A program made the translations under genes and the position numbers. From Streptomyces sp. NBC_01451 (GTDB lineage Bacteria > Actinomycetota > Actinomycetes > Streptomycetales > Streptomycetaceae): a stretch of 64,000 nt of DNA. The notes under the pieces were generated by a model. The model made no database searches, was not told the origin of the DNA, and was given only the letters and a program-made list of their open reading frames with translations. Below are positions 10,734 to 18,896 of the stretch, one piece after another. The stretch lies in assembly GCF_036227485.1 (NCBI RefSeq), contig NZ_CP109479.1, forward strand, positions 7,316,001 through 7,380,000, written 5' to 3'. How positions within the stretch are numbered: the stretch's first letter is position 1; every line of letters begins with the position of its first letter.

Positions 10734-11810
10734 ATGGGCTGGACGGTCCTCTACATCGCGTTTGGCGTCGTCGCGTTGTGGCTGCTCGGCGAGGTTCTGC
10801 TGCAGTACAAGGCGCGGCTGCGCTGGCGGCTGTTGGCCTTCGTCGGCTTCCTCGGCGTGGTCCTCGGCGTGCTCATCCCCAATGTGCTGGTCATCGGCCT
10901 GGGCGCCGCGGCCTTCGCGGTCGGGCAGACATACGTCACCCTGTCGTTCCGCAGCGGCTTCTCGGCCGGCTGGGCCGTCGCGGGCCGCCCGGGCTTCCTC
11001 TCGCGGATCGGCATGGGCAAGGGTCGCGGCGAGGGGGAGTACCAGGACCCGACGCTGGAGGTCTCCGACCTGGAGGCGCCCGAGGGCGCGTACGGGCCGG
11101 GCAGCGGCCTCGGGAACGATTCCGCCGACAGCGTCGGGAACGACGCCTACGACACCGGTGCCGGAACGTACCTCCAGGGCGACGACTTCGACCGCGACTA
11201 CGACCGGGACGACGTCTTCACCCCCGCCCGCTCCGCCCGGTCCGCGGGCGCCGAGAACGGCGCCGTCTACGAACCGCAGCCCCTCCCCGACGACACCGGC
11301 TCGTACGGCATATACAGCGACGCCGCCTACGCCGCGGCGAACGGCCAGGACCAGTCGTACGCCGGCGCGGGCCAGGACCAGTCGTACGCGGCGGCGGCCC
11401 AGAGCGGCGACCAGACCTACGGGTACGACGGCTACACCGGCTACGACCAGCAGCAGTACGGCTACGACGCCTCGGGCCAGCAGCAGTACGCCGCCTACTC
11501 CGACCCGTACATCGGTCAGGGCTACGGCGGCAACTCGTACGACGCCGGCTACGACCAGCAGCAGTACGGCCAGCAGGGCTACGGCCAGGACCAGTACGGC
11601 ACCGGTGGCTACGGCGAGACCCCGGAGAGCGGTGTCTGGGTCCCGCAGCAGCGCAACACCGACGACCCCTTCTTCGGCGGCGAACTCCCGCCGGAGCAGC
11701 AGTATCCCTACCAGGACAACGGCAACGGCCAGGGCAACGGCCACAGTCAGGACCACGGCAACGGCCAGACGCACGGGCACGGGTACGACGAGCAGCAGTA
11801 CCGCTTCTAG
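10734..11810 (+). CDS. two-TM membrane protein with Tyr/Gln/Gly-rich disordered tail
   Basis: A 358-aa protein of unknown function. Residues 1-70 or so hold two or three hydrophobic helices (WTVLYIAFGVVALWLLGEVLL; LLAFVGFLGVVLGVLIPNVLVIGLGAAAF). Residues 95-185 are acidic (GDDFDRDYDRDD). From about 190 to the end it is a low-complexity region of repeated GQDQSYA, GYDQQQYG, YGQQGYGQDQYG and GNGQ units, ending DEQQYRF. This composition is like prion-like or condensate-forming tails. ATG 10734 has a GAGAGGGG ribosome site. It is 56 bp after metF and may be co-transcribed. It is convergent with the CrtI-like gene. Confidence 0.75.
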   Translation: MGWTVLYIAFGVVALWLLGEVLLQYKARLRWRLLAFVGFLGVVLGVLIPNVLVIGLGAAAFAVGQTYVTLSFRSGFSAGWAVAGRPGFLSRIGMGKGRGEGEYQDPTLEVSDLEAPEGAYGPGSGLGNDSADSVGNDAYDTGAGTYLQGDDFDRDYDRDDVFTPARSARSAGAENGAVYEPQPLPDDTGSYGIYSDAAYAAANGQDQSYAGAGQDQSYAAAAQSGDQTYGYDGYTGYDQQQYGYDASGQQQYAAYSDPYIGQGYGGNSYDAGYDQQQYGQQGYGQDQYGTGGYGETPESGVWVPQQRNTDDPFFGGELPPEQQYPYQDNGNGQGNGHSQDHGNGQTHGHGYDEQQYRF

Positions 11811-11849
11811 CCGCTCCGCTTCCGGGAACCGCCGTCCCGTCCGGGCATC

Positions 11850-11872
11850 CCGGGGTTCACTGTGAGCCCCGG
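11850..11872. terminator. bidirectional hairpin between convergent genes
   Basis: CCGGGGTTCA (11850-11859) pairs with TGAGCCCCGG (11863-11872) with one G-T wobble and a 3-nt loop. It overlaps the stop codon of the CrtI-like gene and lies 40 bp past the stop of the opposing gene. Confidence 0.4.
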
Positions 11873-13365
11873 AAGCCCGGCCCCTCCACGATCAGCCCCG
11901 CCACCAGCGCGCCCGACATGCCCGCGTGCGGAAGTCCGCCCCCGGGATGCGACCAGCCGCCCACGCGGTAAAGGCCCGGCAGCCGGGTGCTGTTGGCGGG
12001 ACGCAGGAAGTCCCCCTTGCCGCCCGCGAGCGAGGGCGCCGGCGTGCCCCCGCAGAAGGCGCCCGTCTCGTCCCCGCTGAGACCGGGGGTCCGTATCTCC
12101 CGCCACAGGACCCGCTCACGCAGGCCGGGAACCGCGGCCCCGGCCGCATCGGCCATCATCTCCGCGAACCGGTCCGCAGAGCCGTCCGCCGCCCAGTCGC
12201 CCCTGGGCGGTGCCGCCGCCGTGAGGACCACGGACTCGTGCCCCTCGTCGGGCCGCAGCGCGGGATCGTCCGGCCGCAGCACGGTCACGGTGGGCCGCGC
12301 CGGGCCGGGTCCTTCCCCGCCCACCCAGTCCAACTCGGCCTCGCGGTCCGGCGCGTGCACGACCGTGCGGTGCGTGGCGCCCGTCTCCCGGGCCCCGCGC
12401 AGGGCCAGCAGCACGGTGAACCGGCCCGGCGACGGCGTCGACGCATCGGGGAGCACGTCACCGTCCGAGTCGAGCGACTGCTCCGTCAGTCCCTTGAGCC
12501 GTACGGGGTCCACGCCCGCCACGACATGGTCCGCCTCCGTCACCGTCCCGTCGGCCAGCTCCAGCCCCGCCGCCCGGCCGTCCTTCTCGACGACGCGCAC
12601 GACCTCGGCGCCGAAGGCGAACTCGACCCGCCGGGCCAGACACCGCTCGTACACCGCGCGCGCCAACTCCCGGATGCCGCCCCGGACGTACCAGGTGCCG
12701 AAAGCGTGCTCCATGTACGGCAGGACGGCCGCGCTCGCCGGAACGTCCCGGGGGTCGAGGCCGTACGCCAGGGCGTGGCTGTCCAGGAGGGCGGTCAGGC
12801 GCGGGTCGCGCAGTTCCCAGGCGGCGACCTCGTCGAGCGTGCCGGCCCGACGGGTGCGCAGCAGCCGCTTGTGGGGGACCGCCGGATAGGGCTCCCGCTC
12901 GGCGAGCACCCGCCAGTCGGTCCACAGGGGCTCCTCCAGGAGCGGTCTGCGGGTGCGGTCCCAGGCCTCCCGGGCCCTGACCAGGAAGTCGCCCCAGCGC
13001 TCACCCGCACCGGCCCCCAGAGTCGCGTCCAGGGACTGGACGACGCCCGCGCGGGACGCGTTCGGCAGGGCGACCTCCGTGCCGTCCGGGAAGACGTGCC
13101 GGGCGGACGGGTCGACCTGGACCAGTTCGGCGCACTCCTCCAGGGGCTGCTTGCCGGTCTTGACGAACAGGTCGCGGTAGACCGCGGGGAGGGTGAGCAG
13201 CCCGGGGCCCGTGTCGAACGAGAAGCCGTCGCGCTCGAAGCGGCGGACCGCTCCGCCGTACGTCTCCCCACGCTCGTACACCGCCACCCGGTGGCCCGCG
13301 ACGGCCAGCCGGGCAGCGGCCGCCATCGCGCCCATGCCGGCGCCGATCACCGCAATCCGTGCCAT
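11857..13365 (-). CDS. phytoene-desaturase-like FAD/NAD(P) oxidoreductase
   Basis: A 502-aa protein of the CrtI/phytoene dehydrogenase superfamily. FAD-binding ARIAVIGAGMGAMAAAARLAVAGH is at the N-terminus, followed by YERGETYGGAVRRFERDGFSFDTGP, and the C-terminal signature is LYRVGGWSHPGGGLPHAGMSGALVAGLI. No phytoene synthase or prenyltransferase gene is nearby, so carotenoid synthesis here is not supported; a polyene or retinol-saturase-like substrate is possible. ATG 13365 was chosen over upstream codons because a TAAAGT -10 lies 7 nt before it and the Rossmann fold begins at residue 2. Probably a leaderless transcript. Confidence 0.86.
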   Translation of the reverse strand: MARIAVIGAGMGAMAAAARLAVAGHRVAVYERGETYGGAVRRFERDGFSFDTGPGLLTLPAVYRDLFVKTGKQPLEECAELVQVDPSARHVFPDGTEVALPNASRAGVVQSLDATLGAGAGERWGDFLVRAREAWDRTRRPLLEEPLWTDWRVLAEREPYPAVPHKRLLRTRRAGTLDEVAAWELRDPRLTALLDSHALAYGLDPRDVPASAAVLPYMEHAFGTWYVRGGIRELARAVYERCLARRVEFAFGAEVVRVVEKDGRAAGLELADGTVTEADHVVAGVDPVRLKGLTEQSLDSDGDVLPDASTPSPGRFTVLLALRGARETGATHRTVVHAPDREAELDWVGGEGPGPARPTVTVLRPDDPALRPDEGHESVVLTAAAPPRGDWAADGSADRFAEMMADAAGAAVPGLRERVLWREIRTPGLSGDETGAFCGGTPAPSLAGGKGDFLRPANSTRLPGLYRVGGWSHPGGGLPHAGMSGALVAGLIVEGPGFRGSQ

Positions 13366-13372
13366 GACAGGG

Positions 13373-13394
13373 ACTTTATCGGCCCCCACTGACA
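13373..13394 (-). promoter_or_regulatory. RecA-NDp (PafBC-type) promoter of CrtI-like gene
   Basis: Minus strand: TGTCAGTG (13394-13387), 8 nt, TAAAGT (13378-13373), 7 nt to ATG 13365. This is a full match to TGTCRGTG-N8-TANNNT. Confidence 0.65.
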
Positions 13395-13446
13395 GTCCGG
13401 TCACGGGCCTGTGACCAGGGAGTTCGCGATAACGCGGCGGCCTGGA

Positions 13447-14061
13447 TCAGCCCGGGGGCCGGCCGGACCGGGCCGTGAGCCGTTTCTCCTCGCGCCGCTG
13501 GGCCCGGCGCCGCAGGAAGCGTCTGATCCGGGAGACCAGGAAGAACAGTATGACCAGGCCGGCGAGCAGCAGCGCGCCCGCGACGATCGCCGCCGCCTCC
13601 GGGTGGAACATCGCGAACGTCACGATGCCGCCGACCCCGAGATCCTCGGCGAAGCTCAGGATCACGTTGCTGAACGGCTCCGGCGAGGTGTTGACCGCCA
13701 TCCGCGTGCCGGCCTTGACCGCATGGCTGGCCAGCGCCGTCGAACCGCCGATCGCGCCCGCCGCCAGATCGGGCAGCGAACCGCTCTGCCCGGCCAGCAG
13801 CGCCCCGACGACGGCCCCGGAGACCGGCCGGATCACGGTGTGCACCGCGTCCCACACCGAGTCCACGTACGGGATCTTGTCGGCTACCGCCTCGCACAGG
13901 AACAGCACGCCCGCCACGACGAGCACCTCGGGGCGCTGCAACGACTCGGGCACCTCGTCGCTCAGCCCGGTCGCGCCGAAGACACCGAGGAGCAGCACCA
14001 CCGCGTAGGCGTTGATGCCGCTGGCCCAGCCGCTGGTGAAGACCAAAGGGATTACCGACAC
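13447..14061 (-). CDS. DUF4126 membrane protein
   Basis: A 204-aa integral membrane protein with about five hydrophobic helices and a basic C-terminal tail (RIRRFLRRRAQRREEKRL). Characteristic DUF4126 segments are VFTSGWASGINAYAVVLLLG, IPYVDSVWDAVHT and GAIGGSTALASHAVKAGTR. No biochemical role is known to me for the family. GTG 14061 is chosen because the family begins with this hydrophobic stretch; no clear Shine-Dalgarno is seen. It is followed on the same strand by the CrtI-like gene, which has its own promoter. Confidence 0.78.
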   Translation of the reverse strand: MSVIPLVFTSGWASGINAYAVVLLLGVFGATGLSDEVPESLQRPEVLVVAGVLFLCEAVADKIPYVDSVWDAVHTVIRPVSGAVVGALLAGQSGSLPDLAAGAIGGSTALASHAVKAGTRMAVNTSPEPFSNVILSFAEDLGVGGIVTFAMFHPEAAAIVAGALLLAGLVILFFLVSRIRRFLRRRAQRREEKRLTARSGRPPG

Positions 14062-14294
14062 GGACGCGATGGTAACCAGTCGGCAACGGCGCGTCCTGGG
14101 GTTGAGTGCGCAGGGCTGAGTACGCGTACCTAGGGCGAGAGATGAGTACCCGCACGGATGGGTTGCGACCTGCGGGAACGAGAGAGTGGAGCCACGGAAA
14201 AGGGCACGGCTCCGGCACCGCCGACACGGGGCGGCGGAACGGTGCCGGCGCCCTGGACCGCTCCTTCCGCCGATCCGTCGGCGGGAGCGAGGCA

Positions 14295-14370
14295 CGGGGG
14301 GACCCGGGGGAACGACCGCACGGGGGAACACGGGGGAACGGGGAAAACGGGGGAGGGAACGGGGGAGCAG
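14295..14370 (+). repeat. G-tract cluster (quadruplex-prone)
   Basis: At least seven runs of four to six G are separated by 2-9 nt, several as the unit CGGGGGAAC. The spacing fits G-quadruplex formation on the + strand. It is non-coding and sits between DUF4126 and the tetR gene. Confidence 0.5.
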
Positions 14371-14377
14371 GAAGGAA

Positions 14378-14427
14378 GCGCCGGTTCGAGGCGGCCCGCG
14401 GGGGACGCGGCCACATCGGACCGGCGC
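14378..14427 (-). terminator. possible terminator of the tetR unit
   Basis: GCGCCGGT and ACCGGCGC form an 8-bp stem around a GC-rich 34-nt loop that can itself fold. It lies about 60 bp past the tetR stop. The stem is short and the T tract weak. Confidence 0.3.
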
Positions 14428-14483
14428 TTTCCTGTGCGTCCGCGTCCGCGTCCGAGTCCGCGGCTGCGCCCGGACCCGTCCGC

Positions 14484-15116
14484 TCAGCGGTTGTTGCCGC
14501 TCACCCGTCCCTGAAGGAGCCGGGACAGCGCCGAGTGGACGTCGTCCAGGGAACGTTCCGGCTGGAAGGACTGCCAGTCCAGGGCGGCGACGAGGACCAT
14601 GCCCACCAGGGCCGCCGCCGTCAGCTGGACGTCGATCTCGTCGCTGAGTTCGCCACCCGCCACCGCCTCGCGCAGGACGCCCTCGACGACCGCCACCGCC
14701 TGCTGTCTGACCACCATCAGGGTGGACTGCCAGGTCCGGTTGGTGCGCCACAGTTCGGCCACGTAGAGCTGGGTGAAGGCCGGGTAGCGGCTGATGAAGA
14801 CGAGCCCGGCCCGGATCATCGCGTCCAGGGCGTCGACCTTGGTGCCGCCGTCCCGGTCGGTCCGCTCGGCCGCCTCCCGGAGGGAGGCGGTGAGGAGTTC
14901 CACGCCGTGCCGCAGCAACTCCTCGAAGAGAACCGACTTGCTCGCGAAGTTGTAGTAGACCGTGCCCTTGGCGACTCCGGCCCGCTCGGCGATCTCGTCC
15001 ACCGTCGTGGCGGAGAAGCCCTGTTCCGCGATGAGCGTGACGGCGGCCTCGTAGAGCTTCTGCCGGGTGGCCTCGCGGCGCGTACTGCCGCCCGACGGGG
15101 TGCTGCTGCGTTCCAT
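14484..15116 (-). CDS. TetR/AcrR family transcriptional regulator
   Basis: A 210-aa repressor. The N-terminal DNA-binding domain (about 14-62) has LYEAAVTLIAEQGFSATTVDEIAERAGVAKGTVYYNFASK, a textbook TetR helix-turn-helix. The remainder is a helical ligand and dimer domain. It is the third gene of the ABC-YhgE-TetR unit, 44 bp after the YhgE-like stop. Its most likely target is the 26-bp palindrome at 18072-18097 in front of that unit, giving autoregulation. ATG 15116 starts the conserved part; the inducer is unknown. Confidence 0.92.
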   Translation of the reverse strand: MERSSTPSGGSTRREATRQKLYEAAVTLIAEQGFSATTVDEIAERAGVAKGTVYYNFASKSVLFEELLRHGVELLTASLREAAERTDRDGGTKVDALDAMIRAGLVFISRYPAFTQLYVAELWRTNRTWQSTLMVVRQQAVAVVEGVLREAVAGGELSDEIDVQLTAAALVGMVLVAALDWQSFQPERSLDDVHSALSRLLQGRVSGNNR

Positions 15117-15160
15117 GGTCCTGATTCTCACAGGAACACGGGGCACGCGCTGACGAGACG

Positions 15161-17245
15161 TCACAGGCTCAACTCCGGGTGCAGCCGGTCCAGGGTCCAC
15201 ACCTGCCTGCGGCGGGCCGACACCGCGGTCAGCGCCAGGGCGCCGGCGGTGAACGCCACCAGCACGGCACAGGCCTGCCACACCGGGCCGAGCCCACCGC
15301 CCGTGATGAGTCTGCGCAGGGCCTCGACGACGTGGCTCATCGGCATGAAGGGGTGGATCGCGTTGAAGAAACCGGGACTGGTCTGTACGGGATAGGTGCC
15401 GCCCGCGGACGTCAACTGGAGCATCAGGAGGGCGAGTACGAGGATCCGGCCCGCCGCTCCGAAGCGCGCGTTCAGCCACTGGACGATCGCCGCGAAGCAC
15501 GCCGTGACCAGGAACAGGAAGCCCACCGTCCCGGCCGCCCGGACCATCTCCAGGCCGATCGCCCAGTGCAGTACGGACATCAGGGCCACGGTCTGGAGCA
15601 CGCCCAGGGCGGCCACCGGGAGCCAGCCCGCAAGTGCGATGCGCCATGCCGGGGCGCCCGCTGCCAGCGCCCGCCGGTTGAGCGGCGGGATCAGCATGTA
15701 GGCGACCATCGCGCCCACCCACAGGGACAGCGGGATGAAGTACGGGGCGAACCCGGTGCCGTAGTTGGGCGCCTTGTGCAGGTCCCTGGAGGCGAGCTGG
15801 ACCGGGTCGGACATCACCTCGGTGCGCGTGTCGCGGTCCTGCCGGTCGTAGTCGGGGATCCGCCCGGCGCCGTCGTGCAGCCCGCCGGCGAGTTTCCCCG
15901 AGCCGTCGGCGAGCTTGAACATGCCCCCGGAGAGGGTGTCCGCGCCCGTCCTGAGGTCGCCGACGCCCGTGTCCAGGGTCGTCGCGCCGGCCTTGGCGGT
16001 GGAGAGCCCGGTGTGCAGCTTCCGCGCCCCCGCGGCGACCTGCGCTGCCCCGCTGTTGAGCTCGTCGACCTTCCGGACGGCGTCGTCGAGGTCCTCGGAC
16101 AGGCGCGGGGCGCGGTCGGCGAGCGCCTGTGCCTGCTTCTGGAGCGCGGCGAGGTGCCGGTCGAGCCGGTCCAGGTCGCCGTTCTGGTCGGCGATCAGCG
16201 TGTTGACGTCGTCGGCGACAGTCGCCACATCGGCCGCCGCCTGCCTGGCCTTCTTCAGGTCGGCGCAGGCCGCGTCGGGCAGCACCGCGGTCTCGCAGCG
16301 TGCCCTGTAGACCCCGTTCAGGGTGTCGGAGGCCGTGTGGGCGCCCGTGGCGGCGGCCGGGGCGGCCTTCACCAGGGTGCCGAGGTTGCGCCGCACGGTT
16401 CCGGCCGAGTCGGCGACGAGCCGGGCGGCGTCCCCGATGGTCTTCTCGTTGTCCTTGAGGAAGGGCCCCAGCCGGTCCGAGACACCGTGGACCCGGTCGG
16501 CGAGCGTCTGCGTGCCCGTCGCGACCTGCCGCGAACCGTCCGCCAGGTCGGCCGCGCCCGTGTCGAGCTTCCTCAGGCCCCGGACCAGCTTGCCGCTGCC
16601 CGCCTCGGCGTCCTTCAGCCCGTCGGCGAGGTCCTTGGAGCCCTGCTCGGCCTTGCCGATGCCACCCGTGAGGGTGTCGGCGCCCTTGGCGGCCTTCACG
16701 GTCTGCCCGTGGATGTCGGAGAACGAGACGAAGATCCGGTCCAGGAACGACCGCGAGGCCTTGGTGGAGGCGGCCGTACGCACCTCGCCGAACACCGTCC
16801 GGGAGATCTGCCCGACGATGTAGTTGTTGGCGTCGTTGGTCCGCACCTGGAGCGCGCCCGTCTCCGGGGAGTCGCCCGAGCTGGACGCGATCCGCTCGCT
16901 GAAGTCGGCGGGCATGGTCAGCGACAGGTAGTACGTGCCGTCCTCGACGCCCTCCCTGGCCTCGGCCGCGGTCACCTCGTGCCACTCGAAGGTGTCGCTG
17001 TCGCGCAGCCCCTTGACGATGTCGGCCCCGGCGGCGAGCTTCTTCCCCGCGACGCTCGCGCCCCTGTCGTCGTTCACCAGCGCCACGGGGATGCGGTCGA
17101 GCCTCCCGTACGGGTCCCAGAAGGACCACAGGTACAGGGCGCCGTACAGCAGCGGCAACAGCAGGAGCGAGACCAGCGCGGCCCGCGGGAGTCTGCCCCG
17201 GCCGAAACGCCTGAGCTCAAGCGCGGCCAGTCTCGGGGAGCGCAT
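15161..17245 (-). CDS. YhgE/Pip family membrane protein
   Basis: A 694-aa protein with one N-terminal TM helix (LVSLLLLPLLYGALYLWSF), a large extracytoplasmic region and about five to six C-terminal TM helices. The middle (about 200-440) is rich in repeated GADTL, GSKDLADGL, GAADLADGSRQVATG and GAQQVAAGARKL heptad-like units, the pattern of YhgE/Pip and ESX-type fibre regions. Relatives include the phage-infection protein Pip and ABC-2-type permeases. It overlaps the upstream ATPase gene by 29 bp. Export or envelope stress function is plausible but unproven. Confidence 0.88.
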   Translation of the reverse strand: MRSPRLAALELRRFGRGRLPRAALVSLLLLPLLYGALYLWSFWDPYGRLDRIPVALVNDDRGASVAGKKLAAGADIVKGLRDSDTFEWHEVTAAEAREGVEDGTYYLSLTMPADFSERIASSSGDSPETGALQVRTNDANNYIVGQISRTVFGEVRTAASTKASRSFLDRIFVSFSDIHGQTVKAAKGADTLTGGIGKAEQGSKDLADGLKDAEAGSGKLVRGLRKLDTGAADLADGSRQVATGTQTLADRVHGVSDRLGPFLKDNEKTIGDAARLVADSAGTVRRNLGTLVKAAPAAATGAHTASDTLNGVYRARCETAVLPDAACADLKKARQAAADVATVADDVNTLIADQNGDLDRLDRHLAALQKQAQALADRAPRLSEDLDDAVRKVDELNSGAAQVAAGARKLHTGLSTAKAGATTLDTGVGDLRTGADTLSGGMFKLADGSGKLAGGLHDGAGRIPDYDRQDRDTRTEVMSDPVQLASRDLHKAPNYGTGFAPYFIPLSLWVGAMVAYMLIPPLNRRALAAGAPAWRIALAGWLPVAALGVLQTVALMSVLHWAIGLEMVRAAGTVGFLFLVTACFAAIVQWLNARFGAAGRILVLALLMLQLTSAGGTYPVQTSPGFFNAIHPFMPMSHVVEALRRLITGGGLGPVWQACAVLVAFTAGALALTAVSARRRQVWTLDRLHPELSL

Positions 17246-18047
17246 CCACCGTCTCCTTCTCGTGAGTCCCGTGAGCCACTGTCCTGTGAGTCACTGTCCC
17301 GTCGGGCTTCTCGTCGGTCTTGTCGTCGGCCTGCTCGTCCGTCTCCTCCGCGCGCGCAGACGCCGACACGGTGACGGCACCTTCGGGAGCCTCGCTGCAC
17401 ACCGCCAGGACGGTCGTCCCGGCCTCGGCGACGGAGCGCAACAGGGCCCACGCCTCGGCCCGTTCGGTGTCCGACAGCTTCAGGTCGGTGTCGTCCACGC
17501 CCAGCAGCCGCGGGCCGCCGATCAGGGCCAGCGCCACGGACAGCCGCAGCTCCTCCAGCCGCTCGAGATCGCGTACTGCGGTCCGGGTTCCCTTGGGCAA
17601 CGCGTCGAGGACGAGACCGGCGGCGGTCAAGGCGGCGTCGACGCGCAGTTCCGTCTCGGCCGCCCGCTCCGCCCGTGGCCGCAGCAGCCCGCGCAGGGAG
17701 CCGCCGAACCGGCGCTCCAGCAGGGCCCGTTCCCGCAGGTGCTCCCCGACGGTCAGGGCGGGGTCCAGGTCGGTGACGCCGGGGACGTGCGCGAGCGCGC
17801 TCACGCGACGCACCGCCGCCGGCTGCTCGGGCAGGTTCCACCCGCCGACCGCGGCCGACCCCTCGGTGGCCTTCATCCGGCCCGTGAGCGCGAGCAGGAG
17901 GCAGGTGCGTCCGGAACCGGACGGCCCCTCCACCGCGATCAGCGAGCCGGGCTCCGCGTCGAAGGACACCTCGCGGAATGCCCAGCCGCGAGGCCCCTTG
18001 AGCCCGAAGGCCCGGGTGGTCAACCCGAGCCCGTGCGGACCGTCCAC
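17217..18047 (-). CDS. degenerate ABC transporter ATP-binding protein
   Basis: A 276-aa protein with the ABC ATPase fold but altered catalytic motifs. The Walker A reads GPSGSGRT, with Arg in place of the invariant Lys. No LSGGQ signature is recognisable, and the Walker B region (LLGVDDTDL) lacks the usual Asp-Glu pair. A charged Asp/Glu/Lys/Thr-rich tail follows. It overlaps and is coupled to the YhgE-like gene, so it probably acts as its partner but may not hydrolyse ATP normally. GTG 18047 is 25 bp from the palindromic operator. Confidence 0.8.
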   Translation of the reverse strand: MDGPHGLGLTTRAFGLKGPRGWAFREVSFDAEPGSLIAVEGPSGSGRTCLLLALTGRMKATEGSAAVGGWNLPEQPAAVRRVSALAHVPGVTDLDPALTVGEHLRERALLERRFGGSLRGLLRPRAERAAETELRVDAALTAAGLVLDALPKGTRTAVRDLERLEELRLSVALALIGGPRLLGVDDTDLKLSDTERAEAWALLRSVAEAGTTVLAVCSEAPEGAVTVSASARAEETDEQADDKTDEKPDGTVTHRTVAHGTHEKETVDALPETGRA

Positions 18048-18071
18048 AGTTCCCGCCCCCTCGTCGCCAAC

Positions 18072-18097
18072 TTTTGCACTGACTGGTCAGTGCAAAA
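18072..18097. promoter_or_regulatory. 26-bp perfect palindrome (TetR operator)
   Basis: Arms TTTTGCACTGAC and GTCAGTGCAAAA flank a central TG, giving 12 perfectly paired positions on each side. It lies just upstream of the ABC-YhgE-TetR unit, in the orientation and position of a TetR-family operator, and 128 bp before the rightward HEPN gene. Confidence 0.75.
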
Positions 18098-18144
18098 ACT
18101 AGCCCGAACCTTCGATCGAAGCAAAAGGCCAGGTCAGAACGGAT

Positions 18145-18166
18145 TGTCAGTGGCATACCGCACGAT
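18145..18166 (+). promoter_or_regulatory. RecA-NDp (PafBC-type) promoter of HEPN gene
   Basis: TGTCAGTG (18145-18152, preceded by T as in the full consensus), 8 nt, then CACGAT (18161-18166). Transcription would start near 18173, leaving a leader of about 50 nt with a Shine-Dalgarno before ATG 18226. Confidence 0.5.
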
Positions 18167-18225
18167 GGGCACATACGGCACCTCCCGTCGGGGCGTGCCG
18201 TCACACAGACGACAGGAGGTTCGTC

Positions 18226-18762
18226 ATGGCCAGCTCGAACGCAGCCGCCGCCCGTCGGCGCCGCGCCCCCGGCCCTGCCCCCTCACCGACCGGTCCGGCG
18301 GCCGACGTGCACCCCGTGCTCCGCCGGGCCACGGCCCCGCCCGCAGCCCTCGACCTGCTTGCCCAGGCCCGCGCCGGCCTCGACGAGGCAGCCGTCCTGG
18401 AGACCGCGAACGACCGGTACGCCACCGCCCACCTCGCCGCCCTGCGCACCGCCGCCGCGGTGCTCGCCGCCCGGGGGCGCCCCGAACCCACCCCCAGGCG
18501 ACGGGCACGCATCCGCAGCGCGTGGGAGGTGCTCCCCGAGATCGCGCCCGAACTCGCCGAGTGGAGCCTGCTGTTCGCCTCCGGAGCCCGCCGCCGGGCC
18601 CGCGCCGAGGCCGGCATCCAGGGCGCCGCCAGCAGTCGCGACGCCGACGACCTGATACGCGACGTGGCGATGTTCCTGCGCCTCGTCGAGCGGATGCTCG
18701 TCCTCCAGCCGGTGCTCCCACAACCGCGCCAGGACCCGGACACGCCCCCGGACGCGGGCTGA
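18226..18762 (+). CDS. SAV_6107-family HEPN-domain protein
   Basis: A 178-aa protein. After a basic, Pro-rich N-terminal 30 residues it carries an all-helical core (PPAALDLLAQARAGLDEAAVLETANDRYATAHLAALRTAAAVLAARGRP; DADDLIRDVAMFLRLVERML) that matches the actinobacterial SAV_6107 family of HEPN domains. HEPN proteins are often RNases or nucleotidyltransferase partners, but no R-x4-6-H catalytic motif is evident here. ATG 18226 has a GGAGG site. It is conserved in Streptomyces next to the methyltransferase that follows. Confidence 0.75.
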   Translation: MASSNAAAARRRRAPGPAPSPTGPAADVHPVLRRATAPPAALDLLAQARAGLDEAAVLETANDRYATAHLAALRTAAAVLAARGRPEPTPRRRARIRSAWEVLPEIAPELAEWSLLFASGARRRARAEAGIQGAASSRDADDLIRDVAMFLRLVERMLVLQPVLPQPRQDPDTPPDAG

Positions 18763-18896
18763 GACGGATGACCGGCTCCGTCACGGGAGGCAATAAAGTG
18801 GGGAGGCCACGTCTTTCCGCAGCCCACCGGGGCCGGAAAGGCACCCCGTTCGCTCCGCCGCGCAAGAGGCGGTGCCGCGCCGAGGAGTCACCAGCC

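Larger units (their letters stand above)
14062..14483. other. 420-bp intergenic region with direct repeats and G-runs
   Basis: This holds the DUF4126 promoter side, three related direct repeats (TGAGTGCGC at 14103, TGAGTACGC at 14117, TGAGTACCC at 14143), a run of G5-G6 tracts (14295-14370), and a long stem (GCGCCGGT 14378-14385 with ACCGGCGC 14420-14427). I see no convincing gene. Confidence 0.5.

Noticed and set aside
11857..13365. Carotenoid gene cluster suggested by the CrtI-like protein
   Set aside because: No phytoene synthase, GGPP synthase or cyclase is nearby, so only a superfamily call is justified.
14295..14370. CRISPR-like array
   Set aside because: Units are about 9-14 bp with no spacers of constant length and no cas genes; it is a simple G-rich repeat.
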